Positions 54,585 through 64,000 of a stretch of 64,000 nt of DNA are shown here, piece by piece. Location of the stretch: NCBI RefSeq assembly GCF_015351105.1, contig NZ_JADKRR010000001.1, forward strand, positions 1,593,069 to 1,657,068. The letters are read 5' to 3'. The stretch is from Clavibacter sp. VKM Ac-2872. GTDB lineage: Bacteria > Actinomycetota > Actinomycetes > Actinomycetales > Microbacteriaceae. Both the position numbers and the translations under genes were made by a program. The number at the start of each line of letters is the position of its first letter. Position 1 is the stretch's first letter. The notes beneath the pieces are model-generated. The model ran no database searches and had not been told where the DNA came from. It was given only the letters and a program-made list of their open reading frames with translations.

Positions 54585-54599
54585 TCTACAAGACGTAGA
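54585..54599. promoter_or_regulatory. Candidate operator upstream of cydA
   Basis: TCTAC-AAGAC-GTAGA is a perfect 5-bp inverted repeat with a 5-nt spacer, 164 bp before the cydA GTG. It may bind a repressor controlling the bd oxidase operon. The rest of 54353-54762 holds nothing I can call coding. Confidence 0.35.
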
Positions 54600-54762
54600 A
54601 TCGAAGCGTCGCGATGGAGCCTCACCCCCGCATGATCCGCCCTCCACAGGAAGCGCATCCGGTCGCCATGACACCGCAGCACCTCGCCGCGGGCACCAGC
54701 CCCGCAGGTCCCCGCCCCGCAGATCCCGCCGCGGCCGGCCGTCGCCCGAGCGGTCGCCCCGA

Positions 54763-56175
54763 GTGAACGACCTCCTCGACCCGCTCCTCCTCTCGCGCTG
54801 GCAGTTCGGCCTCACGACCGTCTACCACTTCCTCTTCGTGCCGCTCACGATCGGCATGGCCTTCGTCTGCGCGCTGTACCAGACGGCCTGGGTGCGCACG
54901 GGGAGGCAGCACTACCTGCGGCTCACGCGGTTCTTCGGGAGGATCTTCCTCATCAACTTCGCGATGGGCACCGTCACCGGCATCGTGCAGGAGTTCCAGT
55001 TCGGCATGAACTGGTCCGAGTACTCGCGCTTCGTCGGCGACGTGTTCGGCGCCCCGCTCGCCCTCGAGGGGCTCCTCGCGTTCTTCCTCGAGGCGTCGTT
55101 CATCGGCGTGTGGATCTTCGGCTGGGACAAGCTCCCGAAGCGGCTGCACCTCGCGTCCATCTGGGTGGTGTCGATCGCGTCGATCCTGTCGGCCTACTTC
55201 ATCCTGTCGGCCAACGCGTTCATGCAGAACCCCGTGGGCTACCGCATCGACGAGGCCCGCGGACGCGCCGAGCTCACCGACATCGGGGCGCTCCTCACCA
55301 ACAAGGTCGCCCTCGCGGCGTTCCCCCACACGATCTTCGCGGCCTTCATGTGCGCGGCCGCCGTGATCATCTCGGTCGCCGCCTGGCACCTGTCGCGCAA
55401 CCAGCACCCCGAGACGATGATGCCGGCGCTCAGGTTCGGCATGTGGTTCATGGTCGTCTCCGGCGCGCTCACCATCCTGTCGGGCGACCAGCTGGGACTG
55501 GCCATGGTGCAGACGCAGCCCATGAAGATGGCCGCGGCCGAGGCGCACTACGACACCTCCTCCGGCGCCGCCGCGTCGTTCTCGCTCTTCACCTGGGGCA
55601 CGCCGGACGGGTCGAGCGAGCTGTTCTCCATCCGGATCCCGTACCTGCTGTCGTTCCTCTCGACGCACACCCTCGACGGCACCGTGCAGGGCATCAACGA
55701 CCTGCAGGCGCAGTACGTGGCGAGCTACGGACCCGGCGACTACACGCCCACCATCTGGGTCACCTACTGGGCGTTCCGCTGGATGATGGGCTTCGGCATG
55801 GCCGCCATCGCCGTCGCGGTCGCGGGCCTCTGGTTCACCCGCCGGGGCCGCCGCATCACTCGCGCCTGGATGTGGAGGGTCGCCATCTGGGCCGCCCCGC
55901 TGCCGCTGCTCGCGATGACGGTCGGCTGGATCTTCACGGAGATGGGCCGCCAGCCCTGGATCGTCTTCAGCCTGCTGCAGACCTCGTCCGCGGTCTCGCC
56001 GAACGTCACCGGGATCCAGGTGCTGCTCTCGCTCGTCGCGTTCACGCTCGTCTACGGGTCGCTCGCGGTGGTCGAGTTCCGCCTCATCCTGAAGGCCGCG
56101 CAGAAGGGGCCGGATCCCGAGCGGGAGCCGGACCCCGAGACGGGCGAGCTCGCCCGGGAAGCGAGCGTGTACTGA
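54763..56175 (+). CDS. cydA: Cytochrome bd oxidase subunit I
   Basis: A 470-residue membrane subunit that oxidises quinol and reduces oxygen. The haem ligands are in place: His22 in TTVYHFLFVPLTIG (b595/d side), His189 in AAFPHTIFAA and the Met in TEMGRQPWIV (b558). The Q-loop region is the short actinobacterial form. The GTG at 54763 gives MNDLLDPLLLSRWQFGLT, the expected start. The stop overlaps cydB by one base. Confidence 0.96.
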   Translation: MNDLLDPLLLSRWQFGLTTVYHFLFVPLTIGMAFVCALYQTAWVRTGRQHYLRLTRFFGRIFLINFAMGTVTGIVQEFQFGMNWSEYSRFVGDVFGAPLALEGLLAFFLEASFIGVWIFGWDKLPKRLHLASIWVVSIASILSAYFILSANAFMQNPVGYRIDEARGRAELTDIGALLTNKVALAAFPHTIFAAFMCAAAVIISVAAWHLSRNQHPETMMPALRFGMWFMVVSGALTILSGDQLGLAMVQTQPMKMAAAEAHYDTSSGAAASFSLFTWGTPDGSSELFSIRIPYLLSFLSTHTLDGTVQGINDLQAQYVASYGPGDYTPTIWVTYWAFRWMMGFGMAAIAVAVAGLWFTRRGRRITRAWMWRVAIWAAPLPLLAMTVGWIFTEMGRQPWIVFSLLQTSSAVSPNVTGIQVLLSLVAFTLVYGSLAVVEFRLILKAAQKGPDPEREPDPETGELAREASVY

Positions 56176-57179
56176 TGGACCTGCCCACCATCTGGTTCGG
56201 CGTCATCGCCTTCCTCTTCGTCGGCTACTTCGTGCTCGACGGCTTCGACTTCGGCGTGGGGATGAGCCTGCCGTTCCTCGCGAAGGACGACACCGACCGC
56301 CGCGTGCTGATCAACACCATCGGGCCGGTGTGGGACCTCAACGAGACGTGGCTCATCGTCGCGGGCGCCGCGCTCTTCGCGGCGTTCCCCGGGTGGTACG
56401 CCACGATGTTCAGCGGCTTCTACCTGCTGCTCGTCGCGATCCTCCTCACGCTCATCCTCCGCGGGGTCTCGTTCGAGTTCCGCCACCAGGGGGCGTCGGA
56501 CCGGTGGCGCGGGTGGTTCGACGCGATGATCGTGGTCGGATCCGCGGTGCCGTCGTTCCTCTGGGGCGTCGTGTTCGCGAACGTGGTGCGCGGCGTGCCG
56601 ATGGACCGGCACCACGACTACACGGGATCCACGCTCGACCTGCTGAACCCGTACGCGCTCCTCGGCGGCCTCACGACGCTCTCGCTGTTCCTCGTGAACG
56701 GGCTGCAGTTCGCGGCGCTCAAGACCGACGGGCCGATCCGCGCCCGCGCCCGGCTGCTCTCGATGCGCGTCGGCGCCGTGACCATCGTGATCGCGGCGAC
56801 CTTCCTCGTCTGGACGACGCTCGCGCACGGGACGGCGCTGTCGGGGCTCGTGTCCGCGCTCGCGGCCGTCGCCCTCGTCGGGTCGTACCTCGCCAACGTG
56901 CGGGGGCGCGAGCGGTGGGCGTTCGGGCTGCTCGCGGCGACCATCGCGCTCGCGGTCGCGAGCCTCTTCACGGCGCTGCACCCGTTCGTCATGCCCGCGT
57001 CGAACGATCCCGCGAACGGGCTCACGCTCGAGAACGCGTCCTCGTCGCCGTACACGCTCACGATCATGACGTGGGTCGCCGGGTTCGCGCTGCCGCTGAT
57101 CCTCGCCTACCAGGCGTGGACGTACTGGGTGTTCCGGAAGCGCATCACGCGCGCCGTGATCGCCCAGGCCGCGCACTAG
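56175..57179 (+). CDS. cydB: Cytochrome bd oxidase subunit II
   Basis: A 334-residue membrane partner of CydA with about eight helices. The conserved FVLDGFDFGVGM and NTIGPVWDLNETWLIVAGAA motifs mark it. It starts at an ATG overlapping the cydA stop (TGATG). cydD follows 7 nt later. Confidence 0.96.
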   Translation: MDLPTIWFGVIAFLFVGYFVLDGFDFGVGMSLPFLAKDDTDRRVLINTIGPVWDLNETWLIVAGAALFAAFPGWYATMFSGFYLLLVAILLTLILRGVSFEFRHQGASDRWRGWFDAMIVVGSAVPSFLWGVVFANVVRGVPMDRHHDYTGSTLDLLNPYALLGGLTTLSLFLVNGLQFAALKTDGPIRARARLLSMRVGAVTIVIAATFLVWTTLAHGTALSGLVSALAAVALVGSYLANVRGRERWAFGLLAATIALAVASLFTALHPFVMPASNDPANGLTLENASSSPYTLTIMTWVAGFALPLILAYQAWTYWVFRKRITRAVIAQAAH

Positions 57180-57186
57180 GGGCGAC

Positions 57187-58947
57187 GTGAAGCCCCTGGA
57201 TCCCCGGCTGCTGCGGCACTCCGCGTCGGCGCGGACGATGCTCGTCATCGGCGCCCTGCTCGGCGTGGTGCAGACCATCGCGCTCGTGGCCTTCTGCTGG
57301 TCGCTCACGCAGCTCGTCGTGCGGGCGATCGGCGGGGCGGACCAGTCCGCGCTCGCGCCCGTGCTCGCGCTCGCGGTCGGATCCGCGGTCGGGCGCGGCG
57401 CCGCGTCATGGCTCCTCGAGGTGGCCGGCGCGCGCGGCGCCGCACAGGTCACCGCGGAGCTGCGCCGACGCGCGCTCCGGGCGATCGCCGGCCTCGGCCC
57501 CGCCTGGACGGCCGGTCGCAGCCGCGGGCGCCTCGTGACGATCGCGGGTCCCGGTCTCGACGCGCTCGACCCGTACTTCGCGCGCTACGTGCCCCAGCTG
57601 ATCCTCACGGCGCTCGCCACCCCGATCGTGGTGGCCGTGCTCCTCGTCTCCGACCCGCTCACGGGCGTGACCGTGCTCGCGACGCTGCCCGTGATCCCGG
57701 TGTTCATGGTGCTCGTCGGCTGGGCGACGCAGGAGGTGCAGCGGCGGCAGTGGTCGCGCCTCACGGACCTCGCGTCGGGCTTCCTCGAGGTGGTCGACGG
57801 GCTGTCGACGCTCCTGGTGTACGGACGCGCGCGGCGCCAGACCGCCCGCATCCGCCGGGTGACGGAGGAGTACCGCGTCGAGACCATGCGGGTGCTCCGC
57901 ATCTCGTTCCTCTCCGGCTTCGTGCTGGAGCTCGCGGCGTCGCTGTCGGTCGCGATCGTGGCGGTGTCGGTGGGCGTGCGCCTCATCGGCGGGCAGCTGG
58001 ACCTCGAGGTCGGGCTCTTCGTGCTGCTGCTCGCGCCCGAGGCGTTCCTGCCGATCCGGCAGGTGGGCGTGCAGTTCCACGCCGCCGCCGCGGGGGTCGC
58101 GGCCGCCGACGACGTGCTCGGGATCCTCGAGGAGGAGCGGGCGATGCGCGCGACGCGTCCCACGGCGGGTCCCGCGACCGGGCCGCCCGCTGCCGGCGAC
58201 GCGCTCGTGATCCGCGACCTCGTCGTCGCGCGGGGCGACCAGGCCGTGCTCGCGGGCGTCTCCGCGCGGTTCCCGCGGGGACGCGTCACGGCCGTCACCG
58301 GGCCGAGCGGCGTGGGGAAGTCCTCGCTCCTGCAGGCGGTGCTCGAGCAGCTGCCGGCGGGCGGATCCGTCGGCTGGGTCGACGGCGCGGACGACCCGAC
58401 GCCGCGCCCGCCCGTCCCGACCCAGATCGCGTGGGCCGGTCAGCGGCCGGGGCTCGTCGCGGGGACGGTGCGCGAGAACGTGGCGCTGGGCGTCGCGGAT
58501 CCCGACGACGCGGTCGTCCGGCGCGCGCTCGACCTGGCGGCGGCCGACGGCATCGACCCCGACCTCGTGCTCGGCGTCGGCGGGCAGGGCCTCTCGGGCG
58601 GGCAGGCGCAGCGGGTCGCCGTCGCGCGCGCGGTGCACCGCGCGCTCGCCCTCGACTGCCCGCTGGTGCTGCTCGACGAGCCCAGCTCCGCGCTCGACGC
58701 GGCAGCCGAGGAGCGGCTGGCCGCGGGGATCCGGGTGCTCGCCGACCAGGGACGCGCGGTCGTGGTCGTGACCCACCGCGGCGCGCTCGTGCGGGCGGCG
58801 GACGCGGAGCTGCGGCTGGGCGACGGATCCGCTGCGGAGCCCATGCCGGCGGACACCGGCCCCGCGGCCGGCGACGACCGTGCGGCCACCCCCGCCCCCG
58901 CGCGCATCGCCCCCGAGCCGGCCTGGCGCGCGCAGGTGGCGCCGTGA
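57187..58947 (+). CDS. cydD: Thiol reductant ABC exporter subunit CydD
   Basis: A 586-residue half-transporter. Six helices form the N-terminal domain, followed by the ATPase with Walker A GPSGVGKSSL, signature GQGLSGGQAQRVAVA and Walker B VLLDEPSSAL. CydDC exports cysteine and glutathione and is needed to assemble cytochrome bd. The GTG is 7 nt after cydB. The stop overlaps cydC. Confidence 0.95.
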   Translation: MKPLDPRLLRHSASARTMLVIGALLGVVQTIALVAFCWSLTQLVVRAIGGADQSALAPVLALAVGSAVGRGAASWLLEVAGARGAAQVTAELRRRALRAIAGLGPAWTAGRSRGRLVTIAGPGLDALDPYFARYVPQLILTALATPIVVAVLLVSDPLTGVTVLATLPVIPVFMVLVGWATQEVQRRQWSRLTDLASGFLEVVDGLSTLLVYGRARRQTARIRRVTEEYRVETMRVLRISFLSGFVLELAASLSVAIVAVSVGVRLIGGQLDLEVGLFVLLLAPEAFLPIRQVGVQFHAAAAGVAAADDVLGILEEERAMRATRPTAGPATGPPAAGDALVIRDLVVARGDQAVLAGVSARFPRGRVTAVTGPSGVGKSSLLQAVLEQLPAGGSVGWVDGADDPTPRPPVPTQIAWAGQRPGLVAGTVRENVALGVADPDDAVVRRALDLAAADGIDPDLVLGVGGQGLSGGQAQRVAVARAVHRALALDCPLVLLDEPSSALDAAAEERLAAGIRVLADQGRAVVVVTHRGALVRAADAELRLGDGSAAEPMPADTGPAAGDDRAATPAPARIAPEPAWRAQVAP

Positions 58948-60632
58948 ACCGCGACGACGTCCTCCGCCTCGCGCAGCCGCCCGCGCGCCGCGCCCTGCCC
59001 GGCCTCGCCGCGGGTCTCGCGAGCGCGGTCGGCGCCGTGGCGCTGCTCGCGACCTCGGCCTGGCTCATCACGCGCGCGTCCGAGCAGCCGCCGATCCTGT
59101 TCCTCGGCATGGCCATCGTGGGCGTCCGCGCGTTCGCGCTCGGCCGCGCCGCGTTCCGCTACCTCGAGCGCATCACGAGCCACGACGCGGCGTTCCGGGC
59201 GCTGTCGACGCTGCGCGTGGGCGTCTTCGAGCGCCTCCTGCCGTTCGCGCCCGCCGGGCTCCGCGACACACGTCGCGGTGATCTCCTCACCCGGCTCGTC
59301 GGCGACGTCGACCGGCTCCAGGACCTGCCGCTGCGCGTCGTGCAGCCGCTCGCGGTGTCGGTGATCGTGCAGGTGGCCAGCGTCGCGGTCGTGGCGGCTG
59401 TGCTGCCGGCGGCGGGGATCGCGCTCGCCGTCGTGCTCGCGCTGGGCCTCGCGGTCGGGGTCGGCGCGACCACGGCGATCGCGGGACGCGCCGAGACGCG
59501 CATCGCGCCGCTCCGCGCCCGGCTGCAGGACCTGGTGCTCGACCTCGTCGGCGGCCTCGACGTCCTGACCGCGTTCGGGGCGGTGGACGCGCGCCTCGCC
59601 GCCATCGACCGCGCCGCCTCCGACCTGGGGCGCGCGGAGCTCCGCAGCGCCTCCGCCGCGGGCGTCACGACGGGCGTGGTGCTCGCCGGCACGGGCACGG
59701 TCGCCGGCTGGACCGTGCTGCAGGGCGTGCCGGGGCTCGCCTCCGGGACGCTGGATCCCGCCTGGCTGGCCCTGGCCGCGCTGGTCCCGCTCGCGCTCGT
59801 CGAGCAGGCGACCGCCGTGCCGCTCGCGGTGCAGGCGTGGCGGCGCGTGCGCACGAGCGCGGAGCGCGTGGCGGGGGTCGTGCCGGAGGCGGTGCCCGCG
59901 GAGATCCCGCGCGAGCCGGACGCCTCCGCCGGGGAGCCCGTCCCGGAGGCCACGCCGCCCGGGGGCACGACGCTCGCGGTCCGCGACCTCGTCACGCGCT
60001 GGCCGGGCGCCGGGCAGGACGCCCTCGCGCCCGTGTCGCTCGTGGTGCGGCCGGGGGAGACCGTCGTCGTGCGCGGCCCGAGCGGATCCGGCAAGTCGTC
60101 GCTCGCGGCCGCCCTCGCCCGGTTCCTGGAGTCGGACGGCGCCTACGAGCTGGACGGCCGGGACGCCCGGTCGATGGCCCCGTCTGCCGTGCGGGGGATC
60201 GTCGGCCTCTGCGAGCAGGCGCCCCACCTGTTCGACGCGAGCGTCCGGCAGAACCTGCTCTTCGCCCGCGACGACGCGACCGACGACGATCTCCTCGCCG
60301 CCCTCGCGCGCGTGGGCCTGGCGGGGTGGACGGCCGAGCGGGGCGGCCTCGACGCGCGCGTCGGCGACCGCGGCGGCCTCGTCTCCGGCGGCCAGGCGCA
60401 GCGCATCGCCCTCGCCCGCGCGCTGCTCGCGGACTTCCCGGTGCTGGTGCTCGACGAGCCGACGGCCGACGTCGACGCGGGACGCGCGCAGGCGGTGCTG
60501 CGGGACGTGCTGGTCGCGGCCCGGGAGCGCGGCCGCGGGGTGCTCCTGCTCACGCACACGGAGGTGCCCGGCGACCTCGTGGACCGGACGGTCGAGCTGC
60601 GCGTCCGGACGGACGGCGCCCGGACGGGTTGA
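58944..60632 (+). CDS. cydC: Thiol reductant ABC exporter subunit CydC
   Basis: A 562-residue partner of CydD. An N-terminal helical domain with RAAFRYLERITSHDAAFRAL (family signature) precedes the ATPase: Walker A GPSGSGKSSL, signature LVSGGQAQRIALARAL and LVLDEPTADVD. The GTG start is coupled to cydD. It completes the cydABDC operon, which ends 9 nt before the convergent pabC-like gene. Confidence 0.95.
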   Translation: MNRDDVLRLAQPPARRALPGLAAGLASAVGAVALLATSAWLITRASEQPPILFLGMAIVGVRAFALGRAAFRYLERITSHDAAFRALSTLRVGVFERLLPFAPAGLRDTRRGDLLTRLVGDVDRLQDLPLRVVQPLAVSVIVQVASVAVVAAVLPAAGIALAVVLALGLAVGVGATTAIAGRAETRIAPLRARLQDLVLDLVGGLDVLTAFGAVDARLAAIDRAASDLGRAELRSASAAGVTTGVVLAGTGTVAGWTVLQGVPGLASGTLDPAWLALAALVPLALVEQATAVPLAVQAWRRVRTSAERVAGVVPEAVPAEIPREPDASAGEPVPEATPPGGTTLAVRDLVTRWPGAGQDALAPVSLVVRPGETVVVRGPSGSGKSSLAAALARFLESDGAYELDGRDARSMAPSAVRGIVGLCEQAPHLFDASVRQNLLFARDDATDDDLLAALARVGLAGWTAERGGLDARVGDRGGLVSGGQAQRIALARALLADFPVLVLDEPTADVDAGRAQAVLRDVLVAARERGRGVLLLTHTEVPGDLVDRTVELRVRTDGARTG

Positions 60633-60641
60633 GGGCCGGCG

Positions 60642-61460
60642 TCAGCCCGCGGGCAGCTCGCGCCGCAGCGCGTCGAGCCGCGTCCGCCAGGCGCGCACGC
60701 GGCCGGGCTCGGCCGCGGTGGCCGGCCCGTCGATCCAGCCGCGCACCAGGCGGATCCCGTGCAGCGCGCTGACCGCCCACACCTCGCGGCCGTCGAGGTC
60801 GGCCGGCCGCGCGCGCTCGTGCAGCACGTCGACGCCGAGGGCCGTGGCCAGGGCGACGATGCTGCGCTCCGTGACGCTCGGGATCCGCGGCACGTCCCCC
60901 TCGACGACCGCGAGCGCGTCGCCGTGCCACCACAGGATCGCGCTGTACGCGCCCTCCACGATCGTGCCGTCATCCGCGAGGATCACCGCCTCGCCTGCGC
61001 CGTACCGGGCCGCGCGGCTCCGCAGCGCGCCGAGCGCGTGCAGGTCCGGTCCCTTGACGCGCGGCATCGTGCGCGGATCCGGGCCGTCGTGGTCGCGGAG
61101 GACCACCGACGCCGTGCGCTCCGGCGCCGGCCGCACCAGGAGTCGCGCGACGTCGCCGTCGGGCCCGCGGAGCGCCTCCACGCGCGGGAACCACGCGCCC
61201 TCGCGGGGCAGCGCGGCCACCGCGGCGTCGAGGAAGGCGGCGGGATCCGGCACGGCGGCGGACTGCAGGCGCAGCGACGCGAGGAACCGCTGCCGGTGCA
61301 CGTCGAGCGCGAGCACGCGGCCGTCGTCGACGAGGAACGAGTCGGCCGCGAGCACCCGATGGGCGGCGGGTCGCGGCTCCTCGGCTCCTCCACCGGCGGG
61401 ATCCGGGGCCGTCGTCGCCCATCCGGCCGCGCTCCACCGGAGGATCGTCTCGGAACTCAT
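60642..61460 (-). CDS. pabC: Aminotransferase class IV, probable aminodeoxychorismate lyase
   Basis: A 272-residue PLP fold-type IV protein. Its features are HRVLAADSFLVDDGRVLALDVHRQRF at the N-terminus, PRVKGPDLHALG with the PLP lysine, and the C-terminal ADDGTIVEGAYSAILWW followed by PSVTERSIVALATALG. It would release 4-aminobenzoate for folate. The adjacent divergent gene is pabB-like, which supports this over branched-chain aminotransferase. The ATG at 61460 lies 7 nt after TAGCCT. Confidence 0.85.
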   Translation of the reverse strand: MSSETILRWSAAGWATTAPDPAGGGAEEPRPAAHRVLAADSFLVDDGRVLALDVHRQRFLASLRLQSAAVPDPAAFLDAAVAALPREGAWFPRVEALRGPDGDVARLLVRPAPERTASVVLRDHDGPDPRTMPRVKGPDLHALGALRSRAARYGAGEAVILADDGTIVEGAYSAILWWHGDALAVVEGDVPRIPSVTERSIVALATALGVDVLHERARPADLDGREVWAVSALHGIRLVRGWIDGPATAAEPGRVRAWRTRLDALRRELPAG

Positions 61461-61467
61461 ACCCTTG

Positions 61468-61473
61468 AGGCTA
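61468..61473 (-). promoter_or_regulatory. -10 hexamer for leaderless pabC transcript
   Basis: On the minus strand TAGCCT ends 7 nt before the ATG at 61460. Confidence 0.4.
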
Positions 61474-61513
61474 GGCGGCCGTCGGGTGCGCTCACGACAC
61501 CGGGAGGCCGAGC

Positions 61514-62995
61514 ATGCACGAGGGCGACGCGCAGCCCGCGCCGCGGATCGTCGGCCGGCGGCTGGACGGCTGGCACGATCCGGAGGCGGTCTTCCTCGCG
61601 CTCTTCGCCGCGGAGACCGTCGGCGACGTGGCGTGGCTCGACGACTCGGCGGGGGAGGGGTGGAGCTACCTCGCGGCCTCCGCCTGCACCGTCGCGGAGT
61701 GGCCGCACGGCGTCTTCGCGGGGCTGGCGGAGCTCCTCCCCGCGCCCACCGGGGCGCGCGCCGCATCCGCCGACGCCGACTCCGACCCCGACGGCCTCCC
61801 GGACGGCCTCGCCTTCCGGCTCGGCGTCGTGGGCTGGATCCCGCACGACGCGTGGAGGGAGACCGTGCCGCTCCACCACGCCCCGCCGAGCGCGCCGGCG
61901 GACGCCGCGGGCGAGGTCCCCGCCGCCGCCATGCGCGTCGATCGCCTCATCGCCTTCGACCACCGGGCCGGCGAGGTGTGGGCCGTCGCGCGCCCGGGGG
62001 ATCCCTGGCCGGAGTCGGTCGGGGCGGAGCTCGCCCGCGTGGGCGCGACCGGCACGCGCCCCGGCACGCACCCCGTGCCGCGCGCCGAGGACGCCGCCGA
62101 CGCGACCCCCGTCTGGCGCCACGACGACGACGCCTACCTCGGACTCATCCGCTCCTGCCAGGAGTCCATCCGGCGCGGCGACGCGTACCAGCTGTGCCTC
62201 ACCAACAGCGCGGAGGTCCCCGGCGAGGTCGACCCGGTCCTCGTGCACCTCGCGCTCCGCGCCCTCAGCCCCACCCACCACGGCGCGTTCCTCCGCGTGG
62301 GCCACACGACCCTCGTCAGCGCCTCGCCCGAGCGGTTCGTGGAGGTCGACGCGGCCCGCACGCTCCGCACCCTGCCGATCAAGGGCACGCGCCCCCGCCA
62401 CGCGGATCCCGCCGCCGACGCCCGGGCGCGCGCCGAGCTCCTCGCCAGCGAGAAGGAGCGCGCCGAGAACGTGATGATCGTCGACCTCATGCGCAACGAC
62501 CTCAGCCGCGTGTGCGTCCTCGGATCCGTGCGCGTCACGAGCCTGTTCGCCGTGGAGGCCTACGCGCAGGTGCACCAGCTCGTGAGCCGCGTCGAGGGGG
62601 AGCTCGCCCCGGGCGTCACCGCCGTCGACGCGGTGCGGGCGCTCTTCCCGGCGGGATCCATGACGGGCGCCCCCAAGTCCGCGGCCGTCGGCATCCTCGC
62701 CGCGCTCGAGCGCGGTCCGCGCGGCGTCTACGCGGGCGCGTTCGGCTGGTTCGGCGACGACGGTCGCGTCGACCTCGCCATGGTGATCCGCTCGGTCGTC
62801 GTCACCCGCGGCCACGCCACCGTCGGCGCGGGCGGGGGGATCACCGCGCTCTCCGTCCCCCGGGAGGAGCTCGAGGAGGTGCGCGTGAAGGCCGCGCCGC
62901 TCCTGGCCGCCGTCCGCGCGGCTCGCGTGGCCACGTCGCCCGGCGGTGCAGGCGGGGCGGGTCCGTCCCTCCCCAGCGCGCGCCACCCGGCCTGA
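61514..62995 (+). CDS. pabB: Aminodeoxychorismate synthase component I-like
   Basis: A 493-residue chorismate-binding enzyme. The C-terminal domain shows IRRGDAYQLCLTNSAEV, RTLPIKGTRPR, ASEKERAENVMIVDLMRNDL and FPAGSMTGAPKSAAV, the anthranilate/PabB signatures. It combines chorismate with ammonia from a glutaminase to make aminodeoxychorismate. The PIKGT lysine is typical of PabB rather than TrpE. GGGAGG precedes the ATG. It faces pabC across 53 nt. Confidence 0.87.
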   Translation: MHEGDAQPAPRIVGRRLDGWHDPEAVFLALFAAETVGDVAWLDDSAGEGWSYLAASACTVAEWPHGVFAGLAELLPAPTGARAASADADSDPDGLPDGLAFRLGVVGWIPHDAWRETVPLHHAPPSAPADAAGEVPAAAMRVDRLIAFDHRAGEVWAVARPGDPWPESVGAELARVGATGTRPGTHPVPRAEDAADATPVWRHDDDAYLGLIRSCQESIRRGDAYQLCLTNSAEVPGEVDPVLVHLALRALSPTHHGAFLRVGHTTLVSASPERFVEVDAARTLRTLPIKGTRPRHADPAADARARAELLASEKERAENVMIVDLMRNDLSRVCVLGSVRVTSLFAVEAYAQVHQLVSRVEGELAPGVTAVDAVRALFPAGSMTGAPKSAAVGILAALERGPRGVYAGAFGWFGDDGRVDLAMVIRSVVVTRGHATVGAGGGITALSVPREELEEVRVKAAPLLAAVRAARVATSPGGAGGAGPSLPSARHPA

Positions 62996-63040
62996 CCGGC
63001 AGCCCCTCCCACGGGTTCGGGACGGGCCTCGCGCGTTCAC

Positions 63041-63046
63041 TAGTCT
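63041..63046 (+). promoter_or_regulatory. -10 element of leuS
   Basis: TAGTCT lies 48 nt before the TTG start of leuS, giving a short leader. Confidence 0.4.
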
Positions 63047-63094
63047 TGTCGAGGCCTTCACGGCCGCGACCCCCGCATCGAATCGAGAGCGCCC

Positions 63095-64000
63095 TTGGCA
63101 CACGAGACCCCCGACACCCCCGGCGACACCTACGACTTCCGCGCCATCGAGGCCGAGTGGTCGGAGGTCTGGGAGCGCGAGCAGCCGTTCCGCACGCCGG
63201 ACGCGAGCGACACCCGCCCCCGCAAGTACATCCTCGACATGTTCCCGTACCCCTCCGGCGACCTCCACATGGGCCACGCGGAGGCGTTCGCGCTCGGCGA
63301 CGCGGTCGCGCGCTACTGGCGCCAGCAGGGCTTCAACGTTCTGCACCCCATCGGCTGGGACTCCTTCGGCCTGCCCGCGGAGAACGCCGCCATCAAGCGC
63401 GGGGTCGACCCGCGCGAGTGGACCTACGCGAACATCGCCACGCAGAAGCAGTCGATGAAGCGCTACGGCCTGTCCTTCGACTGGGAGCGCGAGCTCCACA
63501 CGAGCGACCCCGAGTACTACACGTGGAACCAGTGGCTGTTCCTCAAGATGCACGAGAAGGGCCTCGCCTACCGCAAGGACAGCTGGGTCAACTGGGACCC
63601 GGTGGACCAGACGGTGCTGGCCAACGAGCAGGTGCTGCCGGACGGCACGTCCGACCGCTCGGGCGCCGTGGTCGTCAAGAAGAAGCTCACGCAGTGGTAC
63701 CTGCGCATCACCGACTACGCCGACCGCCTCGTCGACGACCTCAACCAGCTCGAGGGCACATGGCCGGCGAAGGTCCTCAGCATGCAGCGCAACTGGATCG
63801 GCCGGTCCATCGGCGCCGAGGTCGACTTCGTCGTCGAGGGCCGCGACGAGCCGGTCACGGTCTTCACCACGCGTCCCGACACGCTGCACGGCGCGACCTT
63901 CATGGTCGTCGCGCCCGACAGCGACCTGGCCGCCGAGCTCGTCGAGGGCGCGTCGGACGAGGTCCGCGCGGACTTCCGCGGCTACCTCGAGCGCACGCAG
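63095..64000 (+). CDS. leuS: Leucyl-tRNA synthetase, 5' part (runs off the window)
   Basis: The first 302 codons of LeuRS, a class I synthetase charging tRNA-Leu. HIGH-type motif is [19 protein letters not shown] near residue 50; [15 protein letters not shown] and [20 protein letters not shown] follow, then the start of the editing domain ([16 protein letters not shown]). TTG 63095 is proposed as start because the family N-terminus begins just after it; no better start is seen. The gene is open to the window edge. Confidence 0.95.
   Translation, partial: MAHETPDTPGDTYDFRAIEAEWSEVWEREQPFRTPDASDTRPRKYILDMFPYPSGDLHMGHAEAFALGDAVARYWRQQGFNVLHPIGWDSFGLPAENAAIKRGVDPREWTYANIATQKQSMKRYGLSFDWERELHTSDPEYYTWNQWLFLKMHEKGLAYRKDSWVNWDPVDQTVLANEQVLPDGTSDRSGAVVVKKKLTQWYLRITDYADRLVDDLNQLEGTWPAKVLSMQRNWIGRSIGAEVDFVVEGRDEPVTVFTTRPDTLHGATFMVVAPDSDLAAELVEGASDEVRADFRGYLERTQ

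Overview
The window is a stretch of high-GC actinobacterial chromosome, probably Microbacteriaceae and most likely Clavibacter. The reasons are the very high GC, dense GTG starts, overlapping ATGA/GTGA start-stop pairs, the order rplU-rpmA-obg-proB-proA-nadD-rsfS, mycobacterial-type LexA boxes, and many genes that appear to be transcribed without a leader (a -10 hexamer 6-7 nt before the start codon). I had no database; family calls rest on recognised motifs and lengths.

Layout. 1-8.5 kb: a DUF4031 gene, then the ribosome/proline/NAD block rplU, rpmA, obg, proB, proA, a small membrane protein, nadD, a long low-complexity membrane-anchored protein, rsfS and a zinc-ribbon protein, closed by tRNA-Ala(GGC) and a strong terminator. 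8.6-12.4 kb: an accessory, visibly less GC-rich block, all on the minus strand. It holds a small helical protein, a WXG100/EsxA-like protein with a glycine-zipper C-terminus, a DcrB/Mog1-like protein, an unrecognised protein of about 255 residues, and two tandem paralogous three-helix membrane proteins. It looks like a type VII secretion-type effector/partner/immunity module and is the most interesting part of the window.

12.5-18.3 kb: a small membrane protein, an SGNH lipoprotein, and a complete fructose PTS operon (DeoR-type regulator, fruK, fruABC-type permease, HPr) with a clear promoter and a candidate operator. 18.3-33 kb: a zinc-ribbon-SDR fusion, a Ski2-like helicase coupled to an SDR, hisC, several alpha/beta hydrolases (two are tandem duplicates), an MFS exporter, a quinone oxidoreductase, a YceI protein and a FUSC transporter.

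33-44.5 kb: an SOS-linked region. dnaE2 and a DUF6504 gene 5 kb apart carry LexA boxes with the same 16-bp core. Nearby are a G6PD-like enzyme with an altered substrate motif, a dienelactone hydrolase, an LCP protein, pnuC, an aldo/keto reductase, an App1-like phosphatase and a SRAP-family protein that has lost most of its catalytic residues. 44.7-48 kb: a four-gene osmoprotectant ABC transporter. 48.1-53 kb: a type III polyketide synthase, methyltransferase and flavoprotein hydroxylase cluster, with a converging UbiA prenyltransferase and GNAT. 54.7-60.6 kb: cydABDC for cytochrome bd oxidase and its assembly ABC exporter. 60.6-64 kb: pabC-like and pabB-like genes back to back, and the first 302 codons of leuS, which runs off the window.
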